31,776 nt of DNA. Origin: Candidatus Coatesiibacteriota bacterium (lineage in GTDB: Bacteria; JAFGND01). Below are positions 7,146-14,967 of the stretch, piece after piece (the first letter of the stretch is position 1; each line of letters opens with the position of its first letter). The position numbers and the translations under genes are program-made. The stretch covers positions 1 through 31,776 of the forward strand of contig JAFGND010000062.1 in the NCBI GenBank assembly GCA_016927185.1, given 5' to 3'. Under the pieces are notes generated by a model that was not told where the DNA came from, ran no database searches, and was given only the letters and a program-made list of their open reading frames with translations.

Positions 7146-8330
7146 ATGAGAACTATCAGGTATATGGAGGGGATTCCAGAGATTACACCAAGAGAGCTAA
7201 CTGATGAAGGAAGATATGGTTTTTTTGCAGCTTCGCATATTATACAAAACAAGCATTGCTGGACTACATTCATTCAAAAGGAAAGCAAAATTGAATGGGT
7301 TGTCATTCTTGAAACAACAAAGGAATATGGCTTTCAGGGTTATCAGTTATATGGACCATTTAAGACTGAGTTTTCACCATCTGAAAATGATACATTATCT
7401 CCCATGCAGTTTGTTTTCAGGGATCTGGAAAACAGGAAAGTACCTTTTGTAAGAGTAGGTCCTTTCAACAATCTTGCAGAACCTAATGCAATTGAGCTAT
7501 TCAAAATGGGTTTTGGCGCTCCACTGTCAGCAATAGAGAAAAGCAATTTTCTCCAGCTTGAGCTAAGGCATCCTGCATATGAACCTGAGATTTTCGGTAT
7601 CGCTCTCAAAGATCAAATGGAAGGAAAAGATGTTGTCTGCAAGGTTCAGAGAGATGATGGGTTGATTGCAGAGGAATATCTTTCGGAATACCTTCTGCCC
7701 GAAGCTGCATTGCAGGACTATGACAGAGCGTTGCTTGAGATAATAAAAGAGAAAATACCGAAAGGGAAAAAAATTCTCGATATAGGTGCAGGTGGAGGAA
7801 GACACAGTATTGCACTTCAAAATGCAGGTTATGATATCCTGGCAATAGACAAACTCCAGAGCATGGTTGACATTTGCCTCAAGCGAGGTGTATTGAATGC
7901 AAGAAAAATGGATATAAAGGAACTGGGAAAGCTCGATACGAAATTCGATGCTTTCCTTATGCTCGGGAACAATCTTGGAATTGCAGGTACTATGGATAAC
8001 ACAATTAGATTAATGGGGCAGTTAGCACAGATAGCAAATCAGGGTGCTCTTCTAGTTGGAACAACAAAGGATCCCTTGAAAAATGCTCCATTATATCATA
8101 GTGAATACCATACTCTCAACATGGCAAGAGGCAGATACAAGGGTCAGCTGAGATTGAGAGTGCAATACAACAACAAGTTTTCTTCATGGTTTGACTTGCT
8201 ATTCATGCCTTATGAACTTGCAAAGCAGTTGACAGAAGCTGGGGGATGGACTTTAGTTAAAAGTTCTGATTCCTCAACTGATAGAAGTCTGCCTCCTAAT
8301 ATGCTGTCTTTGGTATTTTCTAAAGGATAG
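7146..8330 (+). CDS. Class I SAM-dependent methyltransferase with unrecognised N-terminal domain
   Basis: A 394-residue protein whose second half is a Rossmann methyltransferase. Motif I is LDIGAGGGRHS (211-221), the acidic residue after strand 2 is Asp235 (ILAID), and the strand-4 region is FDAFLMLGNNLG (267-278). The substrate is unknown. Residues 1-180 form a separate domain rich in aromatic residues that I do not recognise; it could bind substrate. The ATG follows AGAGGAGA. It lies 40 bases after the SPFH gene with no visible terminator and is probably the third gene of that operon. Its stop codon abuts the stop of the convergent glycosyltransferase gene (TAGCTA). Confidence 0.82.
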   Translation: MRTIRYMEGIPEITPRELTDEGRYGFFAASHIIQNKHCWTTFIQKESKIEWVVILETTKEYGFQGYQLYGPFKTEFSPSENDTLSPMQFVFRDLENRKVPFVRVGPFNNLAEPNAIELFKMGFGAPLSAIEKSNFLQLELRHPAYEPEIFGIALKDQMEGKDVVCKVQRDDGLIAEEYLSEYLLPEAALQDYDRALLEIIKEKIPKGKKILDIGAGGGRHSIALQNAGYDILAIDKLQSMVDICLKRGVLNARKMDIKELGKLDTKFDAFLMLGNNLGIAGTMDNTIRLMGQLAQIANQGALLVGTTKDPLKNAPLYHSEYHTLNMARGRYKGQLRLRVQYNNKFSSWFDLLFMPYELAKQLTEAGGWTLVKSSDSSTDRSLPPNMLSLVFSKG

Positions 8331-9350
8331 CTAGGGATACGGTCTCATAAGTCTCTGCCATACAATTGACTGAACCATTTCAGTTGTCAGTCCTTCAAGA
8401 TTGCAATATTTTGGTTCAGAAGGGCAGTAATCTACGCAGAATTCATTAGTAGGGAAAATATTCGAAGATCTGTTACCTAACGGACCCCATCTGTCTGGAT
8501 TGCAGACTGGAAGCGGACAGAACAGACTTATTGTCCCTTTTCCAAGAGCAGATGCAATATGCATTGGACCAGTGCTTGATGATATAAGAATATCTATCTG
8601 GGAGATAATTGAAATAAGTGCCCTGAGTGATAATCCGTATAAGGGTATAATTGACTCTGGAAAATCATCTATATAAGGAAGTATATCCTTTTTTTCCTTG
8701 CTGCTTCCCAGAAGCAATATTTTTATATTCTTTGCTTCACACAGCAGCTTTGCCAGTTCTATATATCTTTCTATTTTCCAGTTGGGGGAGCTTCTTCCAC
8801 TCCCGGGATTTATCGCAATAATCTCATCTCCAGGAGTGATACCACATTCAGCGAGATAGCCAATTGCCCAGCTTCTTTCTTCTTTTAGCAGTGTAATGCT
8901 CGGTGTTAAGATGATTTGCGGAAGCCCAATATATCTTCCAAGATCCATGTTGTAATCTACTTCATGTCTTATTGGTTCATAATTCCTTGGAACCGAACGC
9001 ATTAATGTCAAATATTGATAGAATATAGTCCCAACACCAATCCTGTTTGGAATTCTTGCGAAAAACAGCAACCAGGCAAGTTCTTTTGTCGGATGAAGCA
9101 ATAATGCATCTGTGAAATCGTACTCTCTTATCCTTGAAACCTGTTTTCTTCCTGAAATTTGTGGATAATATATCAGAATCTTATTCAAATCAGGATTATG
9201 CTCAAGAACTGGAGCTGTTTCCCTTCTTACAAGAGCTGCTATGAAAGCATCTTTGTAGCTTGCTTTTAAAGACGAGATTAGCGGTGTCATTAATACGACA
9301 TCACCAACTCTGTCTGGTCTTACAATTAATATTCTTCTTCTTTTTGGCAA
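8331..9350 (-). CDS. Family 9 glycosyltransferase (heptosyltransferase-like)
   Basis: A 339-residue GT-B enzyme like the ADP-heptose:LPS heptosyltransferases WaaC/WaaF/RfaQ, which add heptose to the lipopolysaccharide core at the inner membrane. Diagnostic features are RPDRVGDVVLMTPL (11-24), NPGSGRSSPNWK (181-192) and the C-terminal sugar-nucleotide loop STGPMHIASALG (259-270). The start is TTG: no ATG lies between the N-terminal Rossmann strand and the in-frame stop of the preceding gene, and no good Shine-Dalgarno is seen, so it probably relies on coupling to the upstream SnoaL-like gene nine bases away. The acceptor and the exact sugar cannot be read from sequence. Confidence 0.87.
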   Translation of the reverse strand: MPKRRRILIVRPDRVGDVVLMTPLISSLKASYKDAFIAALVRRETAPVLEHNPDLNKILIYYPQISGRKQVSRIREYDFTDALLLHPTKELAWLLFFARIPNRIGVGTIFYQYLTLMRSVPRNYEPIRHEVDYNMDLGRYIGLPQIILTPSITLLKEERSWAIGYLAECGITPGDEIIAINPGSGRSSPNWKIERYIELAKLLCEAKNIKILLLGSSKEKKDILPYIDDFPESIIPLYGLSLRALISIISQIDILISSSTGPMHIASALGKGTISLFCPLPVCNPDRWGPLGNRSSNIFPTNEFCVDYCPSEPKYCNLEGLTTEMVQSIVWQRLMRPYP

Positions 9351-9359
9351 AGTTAGGTT

Positions 9360-9752
9360 TTAGAGGTAAAGAGTGAATTGCTCGAATACTATATGCCAGC
9401 TTTCTCCATAGCTCTTTTTCAGAACAAGAGTACCAATGGAGGCATAATCAAGTGATTCTCCTGAGATCACGTTTCTTACCTTTCCGTTTACTGGAAAATG
9501 CGTGAATAATAAGTCATCAAGCCACCATGATTTTACATCACTAAACTCAAGGCTTTTTGGAGAAAAGGATCGGAATAGGGATTCATATCCAGCTTTTATT
9601 TGATCCCAGCCTTTAAGTATCTTCCCATTGGATGTTATCTGTACAACATCACCTTCCTTTGGATATAACGTCATTATTGTTGTAATATCTGCTTCTTCAG
9701 CACTTATCCTGAATTGCTCCAGAAGGTTCAGGCATGCCTGAGGGATCTCCAT
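9360..9752 (-). CDS. SnoaL/DUF4440-like (NTF2 fold) protein
   Basis: A 130-residue protein with the NTF2-like pattern: N-terminal helices, KGWDQIKAGYESLF (a typical SnoaL helix-strand junction), then strands ending in WHIVFEQFTLYL. ATG 9752 is chosen because AAGGAGG stands seven bases before it; an upstream in-frame start would add 22 residues without a ribosome-binding site. Family members bind small ligands or act as polyketide cyclases or isomerases; here the substrate is unknown. It is followed by the glycosyltransferase in the same reading frame, separated by one stop codon and three codons, so the two are probably co-translated. Confidence 0.72.
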   Translation of the reverse strand: MEIPQACLNLLEQFRISAEEADITTIMTLYPKEGDVVQITSNGKILKGWDQIKAGYESLFRSFSPKSLEFSDVKSWWLDDLLFTHFPVNGKVRNVISGESLDYASIGTLVLKKSYGESWHIVFEQFTLYL

Positions 9753-9827
9753 ATTCTGCCTCCTTGAATTGACATAAATGAGTTTGGCTAGAAAATCTAT
9801 GACTAGAAAAAAAGGCAATAGAAAATA

Positions 9828-9855
9828 AAAAAACCGGGATAAAACCCGGTTTTTT
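9828..9855 (-). terminator. Intrinsic terminator of Kelch gene 1
   Basis: A perfect 11-base stem, AAAAAACCGGG (9828-9838) and CCCGGTTTTTT (9845-9855), with a 6-base loop ATAAAA. With its flanks (9818-9859) it is nearly identical to the terminator behind the neighbouring Kelch gene (11333-11372). Confidence 0.9.
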
Positions 9856-9878
9856 ATTTTCAGTTTCGTTGTTGAGAA

Positions 9879-11231
9879 TTACAGTTTTGTAACTCTTCCG
9901 CTTGTAATAAGCTTGTTACCTACTGTCATCTTGTAAATGTATACTCCTGCTCTTACATTATCGGTATACCAGTATACACCATGGTTTCCAAAGCTCTTCT
10001 TTGAATTTACAATGGTTTTCAAAGCTCTTCCACTAATGTCATATATTGTAATATTGACTACTTTCATATGATCATTGTCGGAGAGAGTAAAACCGAAGAG
10101 GAAGTTGGCGCGTGATGGATTCGGATAAATCTTCAGCATTTCGCTTTTTGTTGGGATATAATTGGCGAATTTTGATTTATAGTAGAATCCAACCTGACGA
10201 CCTGTTGCATACCATGCTGTTCCCATTCTTGATGAACCGCTTGTTCCACCAGATACCAGCAGATTGAAGCTGTCAAATGAAGCATTTGGCATTGAACCGC
10301 GTGCTTGTGGCAATGGTTCATCATCAACCCAGCTTCCCTGACCTTGCTGCAGGAAATAAATGTTTGTTCTTGCAGGACCATATGAAGAATAACCACTACC
10401 TACATTGTAAATTCCATTTTGATTTGAGACTGCTGTATTGAAGTTGACTCCTCCTGGAAGTGTTGGACCAGTTGCCCAGGTGTTTGTTACTGGATCGTAA
10501 ATATGAACGCCAGTATAACCTGCAGTGCTTCCATTATATCCACCAACAGTATAGACTTTGCCATTATAGAATGCACAGTTGTTATTGAAGTACAAATAAC
10601 TTCCAGTTCCTGGCCAGTCTGCTGCTGAAATCCAGCTATCAGCCACGTCATCATAAATCCATGAATGTTTTGTCTGGGGAGTATAACCACCTGTTATGAA
10701 GTGTTTTCCTCCACCGATATAGCAACCCTGGTGTCCGACATAAGGAACTGCCGGGTTTGTTGGGATTGTTCTTGAAGTATTCCACGTGCTTGTCGTAAAG
10801 TCAAGAATCTGAATTACTCTTGATGATGGGTAGCTTCCGAAAACGAAAAATTTTGTTCCAGTAAATGTAAATGCGGTGTTGTTGCAGTTATTGGGAAGCT
10901 GCGGAGTATAATTTGCCCAGGTATTAGTGTTATGATCATATGACCATGATGGTTTGTCAGTATCACTAGCTCCGAAACCTCCGAAAACATAATGCTTTCC
11001 GCCATAGAAGCAACCTGCTCCACGGCAGTTTACAGTTGGCTGATTGGCAGCATTCTGGAATGGATCTAATGATACTCCATCAACTGAATTGGTATAATCA
11101 TAAGGCTTGACTGTCTCAGGAAGTTGTACTAATCCTGCCAAAACATCCTCTGGGCGGTAGAGAACATGGTTTTGTGCGAAAAGTAATGAAAGACTCCCAA
11201 TAAGGATTAACATTAAAACATGCTTTGTCAT
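9879..11231 (-). CDS. Secreted Kelch-repeat beta-propeller protein with C-terminal sorting domain (copy 1)
   Basis: A 450-residue exported protein. Start supported by AAAGGAG and a signal peptide (MTKHVLMLILIGSLSLLFAQ). The body holds Kelch-type blades of roughly 50 residues with the recurrent pattern VGGY/FGGF...Y-D-P...N-T-W (for example YVFGGFG, ITGGYTPQ, VYTVGGYNG). The C-terminal 80 residues resemble a type IX sorting domain (KIYPNPSRANF, ITIYDISGRALKTI, RAGVYIYKM). The adjacent gene is a clear paralogue with the same architecture. Function is probably surface binding; no catalytic copper-ligand pattern of galactose oxidase is evident. It has its own promoter and terminator, so the two copies are separate units. 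Confidence 0.85.
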   Translation of the reverse strand: MTKHVLMLILIGSLSLLFAQNHVLYRPEDVLAGLVQLPETVKPYDYTNSVDGVSLDPFQNAANQPTVNCRGAGCFYGGKHYVFGGFGASDTDKPSWSYDHNTNTWANYTPQLPNNCNNTAFTFTGTKFFVFGSYPSSRVIQILDFTTSTWNTSRTIPTNPAVPYVGHQGCYIGGGKHFITGGYTPQTKHSWIYDDVADSWISAADWPGTGSYLYFNNNCAFYNGKVYTVGGYNGSTAGYTGVHIYDPVTNTWATGPTLPGGVNFNTAVSNQNGIYNVGSGYSSYGPARTNIYFLQQGQGSWVDDEPLPQARGSMPNASFDSFNLLVSGGTSGSSRMGTAWYATGRQVGFYYKSKFANYIPTKSEMLKIYPNPSRANFLFGFTLSDNDHMKVVNITIYDISGRALKTIVNSKKSFGNHGVYWYTDNVRAGVYIYKMTVGNKLITSGRVTKL

Positions 11232-11265
11232 TTTGTCTCCTTTCTATTAGTTTAAAAACGAAAGC

Positions 11266-11294
11266 AAGATTTTTTTCTTTTTCTTAAATGTCAA
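11266..11294 (-). promoter_or_regulatory. Probable promoter of Kelch gene 1
   Basis: Minus-strand TTGACA (11294-11289), 17 bases, AATCTT (11271-11266). It lies between the Kelch-2 terminator and the Kelch-1 ribosome-binding site. The -10 is poor. Confidence 0.35.
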
Positions 11295-11332
11295 GAGAAA
11301 ACAGCTATTTTTTTAAAAATAATTACAGGCCG

Positions 11333-11372
11333 ATAGAAAATAAAAAACCGGGATAAAACCCGGTTTTTATTT
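11333..11372 (-). terminator. Intrinsic terminator of Kelch gene 2, duplicated sequence
   Basis: A stem of AAAAACCGGG (11343-11352) and CCCGGTTTTT (11359-11368) with loop ATAAAA. The 40-base block including the ATAGAAAATAAAA lead-in repeats 9818-9859, differing mainly by one extra A and T in the stem of the other copy. This points to duplication of gene plus terminator. Confidence 0.9.
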
Positions 11373-11387
11373 AAAAGATACTTCCTG

Positions 11388-12716
11388 TTATGGTAAGCGA
11401 ACTATTCTCTGGCTTCCAGCAAGTTTTCCATCAATTGTCATTACAACTGTATATGTTCCAGTTGCAAGATTGCCATTCCAGAATTTTGCATGGAATCCAT
11501 CTGCTCTTTTTTCATTAAGAATTGTTGCAATTTTGCGACCATTGAGATCGTAAACAGAAATGTTTACAGCCTTCATATGATCTGATGGATTGAGTTTGTA
11601 TCCTACCCTGATCTGGTCTCTGCATGGATTAGGAGTTACTCCTGTAAGGCATGAGTTTTCAGGGATTTTCCTTGTTGCATTCTTGTAATTTCCAAATCCA
11701 ACCTTGTGGCCTGCACCAATCCAGCATTGCCTGTTGGTTGAACCTGAGTCTCCACCATAAGCAATGATTAGATTATAGTCATAGCCACCGCCGACTGGGC
11801 TTACTCCACCAGTATAAGAGGATGGCAATGGTTCATCAGTCTGCCATGCAGTTGTGCTTCCATAGAAGAGTGCATAGCAAGCAAGTCTGTTTGTTGAATA
11901 TCCACCGTATGCGAATAAGCCGTTTCCATTAACTGCTGATGCAATCTTGCTGAATTTTGCAGATGGAAGTGCTGGTTCGGTTGTCCAGGTGTTTGTTCCT
12001 GGAGTATATCCATAAACAACTGCACTGGTTGAATATCCACCGATAAAATATGCTTTTCCATTAAACCATGAAGCTGTGCAGTAATATTTTCCACCTGGCA
12101 TGTTTGCAGCAGCTGTCCATGAATCTGAAGCAGTGTCATAAATTGCTGCTGTTGTAACACCAGAACCGTTTGACGTTGTTCCACCGGCAACAATAATTCT
12201 TGTTCCACCTATTGGTGATGCACCACTTGCATACCAGTAAGAACCGCAGTATGATGTTGGTATGTCAGCCATTGATGTCCAGGCATTTGAAACTGGATCG
12301 AAAACCATTACATGTCTGTGTGAGCCGTATGAACCGAAGATATAAAGTTTGTTATTGCAAACTGTAAATCCTGAGTTGTTTGTTGTATAAGGTGGTAATG
12401 GACATGCTGTCCATGAATCAGTTGTTAAATCATAATATTCATGAGCATTGCTGAATCCACCGAATGCATACAAGCGATATTGTCCACTGACCTGCATTAA
12501 ACCACCGGAAACACGACCTCCACCAATTATACCAGCTGCTTTTAATGTCCAGCTGTCAATAGATATTCCGTCAACACCTTCATAGTTATAGTCCTGACGG
12601 GAGAAAATAACATTACCTGACGCACCATCTGCTGGATCAAAATTAGTTATTAACCTGTCAGTACCGTAAAGTGCAGTAACCCCTAAAATCAGGGTTAGAA
12701 GAATAAAATACTTCAT
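11388..12716 (-). CDS. Secreted Kelch-repeat beta-propeller protein with C-terminal sorting domain (copy 2)
   Basis: A 442-residue exported paralogue of the preceding Kelch protein. The start is the ATG five bases after AAAGGAG; the ATG eight codons upstream encodes the ribosome-binding site itself and would spoil the signal peptide (MKYFILLTLILGVTALYG). The Kelch blades read LYAFGGFSN, LYIFGSYGS, IIVAGGTTS, AYFIGGYST and LFAYGGYST, with T-D-S-W or T-N-T-W partners. The sorting domain includes GVTPNPCRDQI, ISVYDLNGRKI and ATGTYTVVM. Both copies share the phrase D-G-V/I-S-I/L-D near the mature N-terminus and DHMK-A/V-VNI in the tail, which confirms recent common ancestry. Confidence 0.85.
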   Translation of the reverse strand: MKYFILLTLILGVTALYGTDRLITNFDPADGASGNVIFSRQDYNYEGVDGISIDSWTLKAAGIIGGGRVSGGLMQVSGQYRLYAFGGFSNAHEYYDLTTDSWTACPLPPYTTNNSGFTVCNNKLYIFGSYGSHRHVMVFDPVSNAWTSMADIPTSYCGSYWYASGASPIGGTRIIVAGGTTSNGSGVTTAAIYDTASDSWTAAANMPGGKYYCTASWFNGKAYFIGGYSTSAVVYGYTPGTNTWTTEPALPSAKFSKIASAVNGNGLFAYGGYSTNRLACYALFYGSTTAWQTDEPLPSSYTGGVSPVGGGYDYNLIIAYGGDSGSTNRQCWIGAGHKVGFGNYKNATRKIPENSCLTGVTPNPCRDQIRVGYKLNPSDHMKAVNISVYDLNGRKIATILNEKRADGFHAKFWNGNLATGTYTVVMTIDGKLAGSQRIVRLP

Positions 12717-12754
12717 GCTTTCTCCTTTCTTTAAATTCATAAAAAGACATGAAC

Positions 12755-12783
12755 AACTAAATAATACTTTTCAATAATGTCAA
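12755..12783 (-). promoter_or_regulatory. Probable promoter of Kelch gene 2
   Basis: Minus-strand TTGACA (12783-12778), 17 bases, TTAGTT (12760-12755). It lies just past the end of metK. The surrounding bases (CTTGACATT...GAAAA) resemble those at Kelch gene 1. Confidence 0.35.
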
Positions 12784-12793
12784 GAAAAAAATT

Positions 12794-13954
12794 TCATATA
12801 GCTGATTTCAGTTCCTCAACCTTGTTTGTTTGCTCCCATGTGAATTCAGGAATCTCTCTTCCAAAATGACCATAAGCAGCTGTCTTTCTGAAAATAGGTC
12901 TTCTCAAATTGAGAGAATTGATAATTCCCTTTGGAGTCAGGTCAAATACATTTCTTACTGCAGCTATTATCTTTGATTCCTCAACCTTGCCTGTATTGTA
13001 CAAATCTATCATAATGCTTACTGGTTCTGCAACTCCTATTGCATAAGCAAGCTGAAGTTCACATTTTTCAGCAAATCCTGCAGCAACAATATTCTTTGCA
13101 ACCCATCTTGCAGCATATGATGCGCTTCTGTCAACTTTTGAAGGATCCTTTCCGCTGAATGCTCCTCCACCATGACGCCCCATGCCACCATAAGTATCGA
13201 CTATTATCTTTCTTCCAGTCAAGCCGCAATCAGCCTGAGGTCCTCCGCAAACAAATCTTCCAGTCGGATTAATATAATATTTTATGTCTTTTGCAAGCAT
13301 TTCCTTCGGAATGACTTTCTTGATTACCTCTTCTATCATTGCTTCTTCGATTTCCTTATGGGTTGGCTCTGGATTGTGCTGAGTGGAAATGACAACTGTC
13401 TTGACGCACTTTGGCTTCCAGTCTTCATATTCAATAGTAACCTGGGATTTTCCATCTGGTCTCAGCCAGTTAACAATATTACTCCTCCTTGCAGTTGAAA
13501 GCTGTTGTGTAAGCTTGTGGGCAAGAAGAATAGGCATAGGCATTAGTTCTGGAGTATCAGTTGTTGCAAAACCAAACATCATGCCCTGATCTCCTGCTCC
13601 CTGTGAATGCCCTGCACCCTCGTCAACTCCCATAGCTATATCCTTGCTTTGCTCATCTATTGAAACTACAACTGCACAGGTTTCATAATCATATCCAAAT
13701 TGTGCATTTGTATAACCGATTTCCTTGATGACATTTCTTACCGTGTTGGGAACATCACAATATGCATTTGTCGTAATTTCTCCAGCCACGAAAGCCAGTC
13801 CGGTTGTAACCAGTGTTTCACAAGCTACCCTTGATGCAGGATCCTGGCTTATCAGGCAATCCAGTATTGAATCTGAAATTTGATCAGCTATCTTGTCCGG
13901 GTGTCCTTCTGTCACTGACTCTGATGTGAATAAAAAGTGTCCTTTGCGATGCAT
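12794..13954 (-). CDS. metK: S-adenosylmethionine synthase
   Basis: Makes S-adenosylmethionine from methionine and ATP in the cytoplasm. It is full length at 386 residues with the hallmark sequences [12 protein letters not shown] near residue 17, signature [10 protein letters not shown] (about 119-128) and the phosphate loop GGGAFSGKD (about 262-270). Two ATGs stand in tandem; the second is preferred because it sits four bases after AAAGGAGG, whereas the first is one base away. The upstream nucleotidyltransferase stop TGA overlaps this ATG (TGATG), so translation is coupled. It is the last gene of the polysaccharide operon and could supply SAM to the radical SAM protein two genes upstream, but it may simply be the housekeeping copy. 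There is no room for a SAM riboswitch directly in front. Confidence 0.97.
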   Translation of the reverse strand: MHRKGHFLFTSESVTEGHPDKIADQISDSILDCLISQDPASRVACETLVTTGLAFVAGEITTNAYCDVPNTVRNVIKEIGYTNAQFGYDYETCAVVVSIDEQSKDIAMGVDEGAGHSQGAGDQGMMFGFATTDTPELMPMPILLAHKLTQQLSTARRSNIVNWLRPDGKSQVTIEYEDWKPKCVKTVVISTQHNPEPTHKEIEEAMIEEVIKKVIPKEMLAKDIKYYINPTGRFVCGGPQADCGLTGRKIIVDTYGGMGRHGGGAFSGKDPSKVDRSASYAARWVAKNIVAAGFAEKCELQLAYAIGVAEPVSIMIDLYNTGKVEESKIIAAVRNVFDLTPKGIINSLNLRRPIFRKTAAYGHFGREIPEFTWEQTNKVEELKSAI

Positions 13955-14967
13955 CATTCCTCCTTTAATGATTCATTAAAAAAATGGACAGAAGCATTAT
14001 CACTTAAGCTGAATGACATCATCTGTCCCAAAACTTCTGCCCTTTCACCAATTATAGAATTCTCTATTATCAAGTTATTTATTTCTGCATGATGATGAAT
14101 AATACTGTTAGAAACTATTGCATGATATATTTTTGCGTTATCCCCTATCGTGACATATGGTCCAATTATGCTTTCCTTGATTTCAACGTTTTTCCCGATA
14201 TTTACTGGAGGTATTATCATGTAGTCTTTTTCGTTCTTATGATGTTGCTCCATCTCCTTTTCCAGCAATGCCTTGTTTGTTTCAAGCAAAGTTTCAGGGC
14301 GTCCGCAATCAAACCACTTGCCGATTTTTCGGGGGATGAATTCAGTACCTTTGTCAAGCATATATTGCAGTGCATCAGTAAGCTGAAATTCACCTTTTGT
14401 TGTAATATTATTCCTTATTATATGATCAAGTCCTTCAAAAAGAAGGGAGGCTTCCCTGAAATAATAAACTCCAACTATCGCAAGATTGGAGGGTGGTTTT
14501 TCAGGTTTCTCTATAACCCTCTTTATGAAACCATTGTCCAGCTCAACGACACCAAATCTTCTTGGATCATCAACTTCCTTGACTGCTAGAGCTGAATAAT
14601 GCTCATCAAGCATAAGAGATAAATCCAGCTCAACAAGAGTATCTCCAAGCATGATTAGAAGTGGTTTGTTTTTATCTATAAGCTTGTCTACAAGGCTTAT
14701 TGCATGACCAAGTCCTTTTGTTTCTTCTTGCTCCACGAAAACAATATCAGTATCTGGATATGTCTCTGAGGTATAGCAACGCAGTTTTTCTCCCATATAT
14801 CCAACAATTATGAATAATTTGTCTGGCTTAAGTGCAACTATTTTATCGAGAATATGACCAATAATTGGTTTTCCTGCGACAGGAAGCAATACTTTGGGAA
14901 GGGTGAAGGTATGAGGCCTTAATCTTGTTCCGATACCAGCTGCAGGGACTATTACGTTAAACCCCAT
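13954..14967 (-). CDS. Sugar-1-phosphate nucleotidyltransferase with hexapeptide tail
   Basis: A 337-residue enzyme that activates a sugar-1-phosphate to an NDP-sugar. The N-terminus has the pyrophosphorylase signature [10 protein letters not shown]...[11 protein letters not shown] (11-34), then LGDTL (108-112) for metal and substrate, and [15 protein letters not shown] (217-231), typical of RmlA-like or UTP-glucose pyrophosphorylases. Residues about 252-315 form a left-handed beta-helix of hexapeptides (I-G-x-N-x-x-I, I-I-G-P-Y-V, I-G-D-N-A). That architecture is like long RmlA/GlmU-type proteins, but no acetyltransferase active site is evident. AGGAGA precedes the start, which overlaps the radical SAM gene by 11 bases. 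Confidence 0.87.
   Translation of the reverse strand: MGFNVIVPAAGIGTRLRPHTFTLPKVLLPVAGKPIIGHILDKIVALKPDKLFIIVGYMGEKLRCYTSETYPDTDIVFVEQEETKGLGHAISLVDKLIDKNKPLLIMLGDTLVELDLSLMLDEHYSALAVKEVDDPRRFGVVELDNGFIKRVIEKPEKPPSNLAIVGVYYFREASLLFEGLDHIIRNNITTKGEFQLTDALQYMLDKGTEFIPRKIGKWFDCGRPETLLETNKALLEKEMEQHHKNEKDYMIIPPVNIGKNVEIKESIIGPYVTIGDNAKIYHAIVSNSIIHHHAEINNLIIENSIIGERAEVLGQMMSFSLSDNASVHFFNESLKEE

Noticed and set aside
11801-12208. Alternate-frame open frame inside Kelch gene 2
   Set aside because: Gln/Leu/His-rich composition is typical of a frame-shifted shadow of repeat coding sequence; no start signal.
13954-13990. SAM riboswitch ahead of metK
   Set aside because: The region is the coding end of the nucleotidyltransferase, which overlaps the metK start; there is no leader in which a riboswitch could sit.
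14089-14589. Long opposite-strand open frame within the nucleotidyltransferase gene
   Set aside because: Shadow of the real gene: its residues are low-complexity and hydrophobic, and it has no ribosome site.
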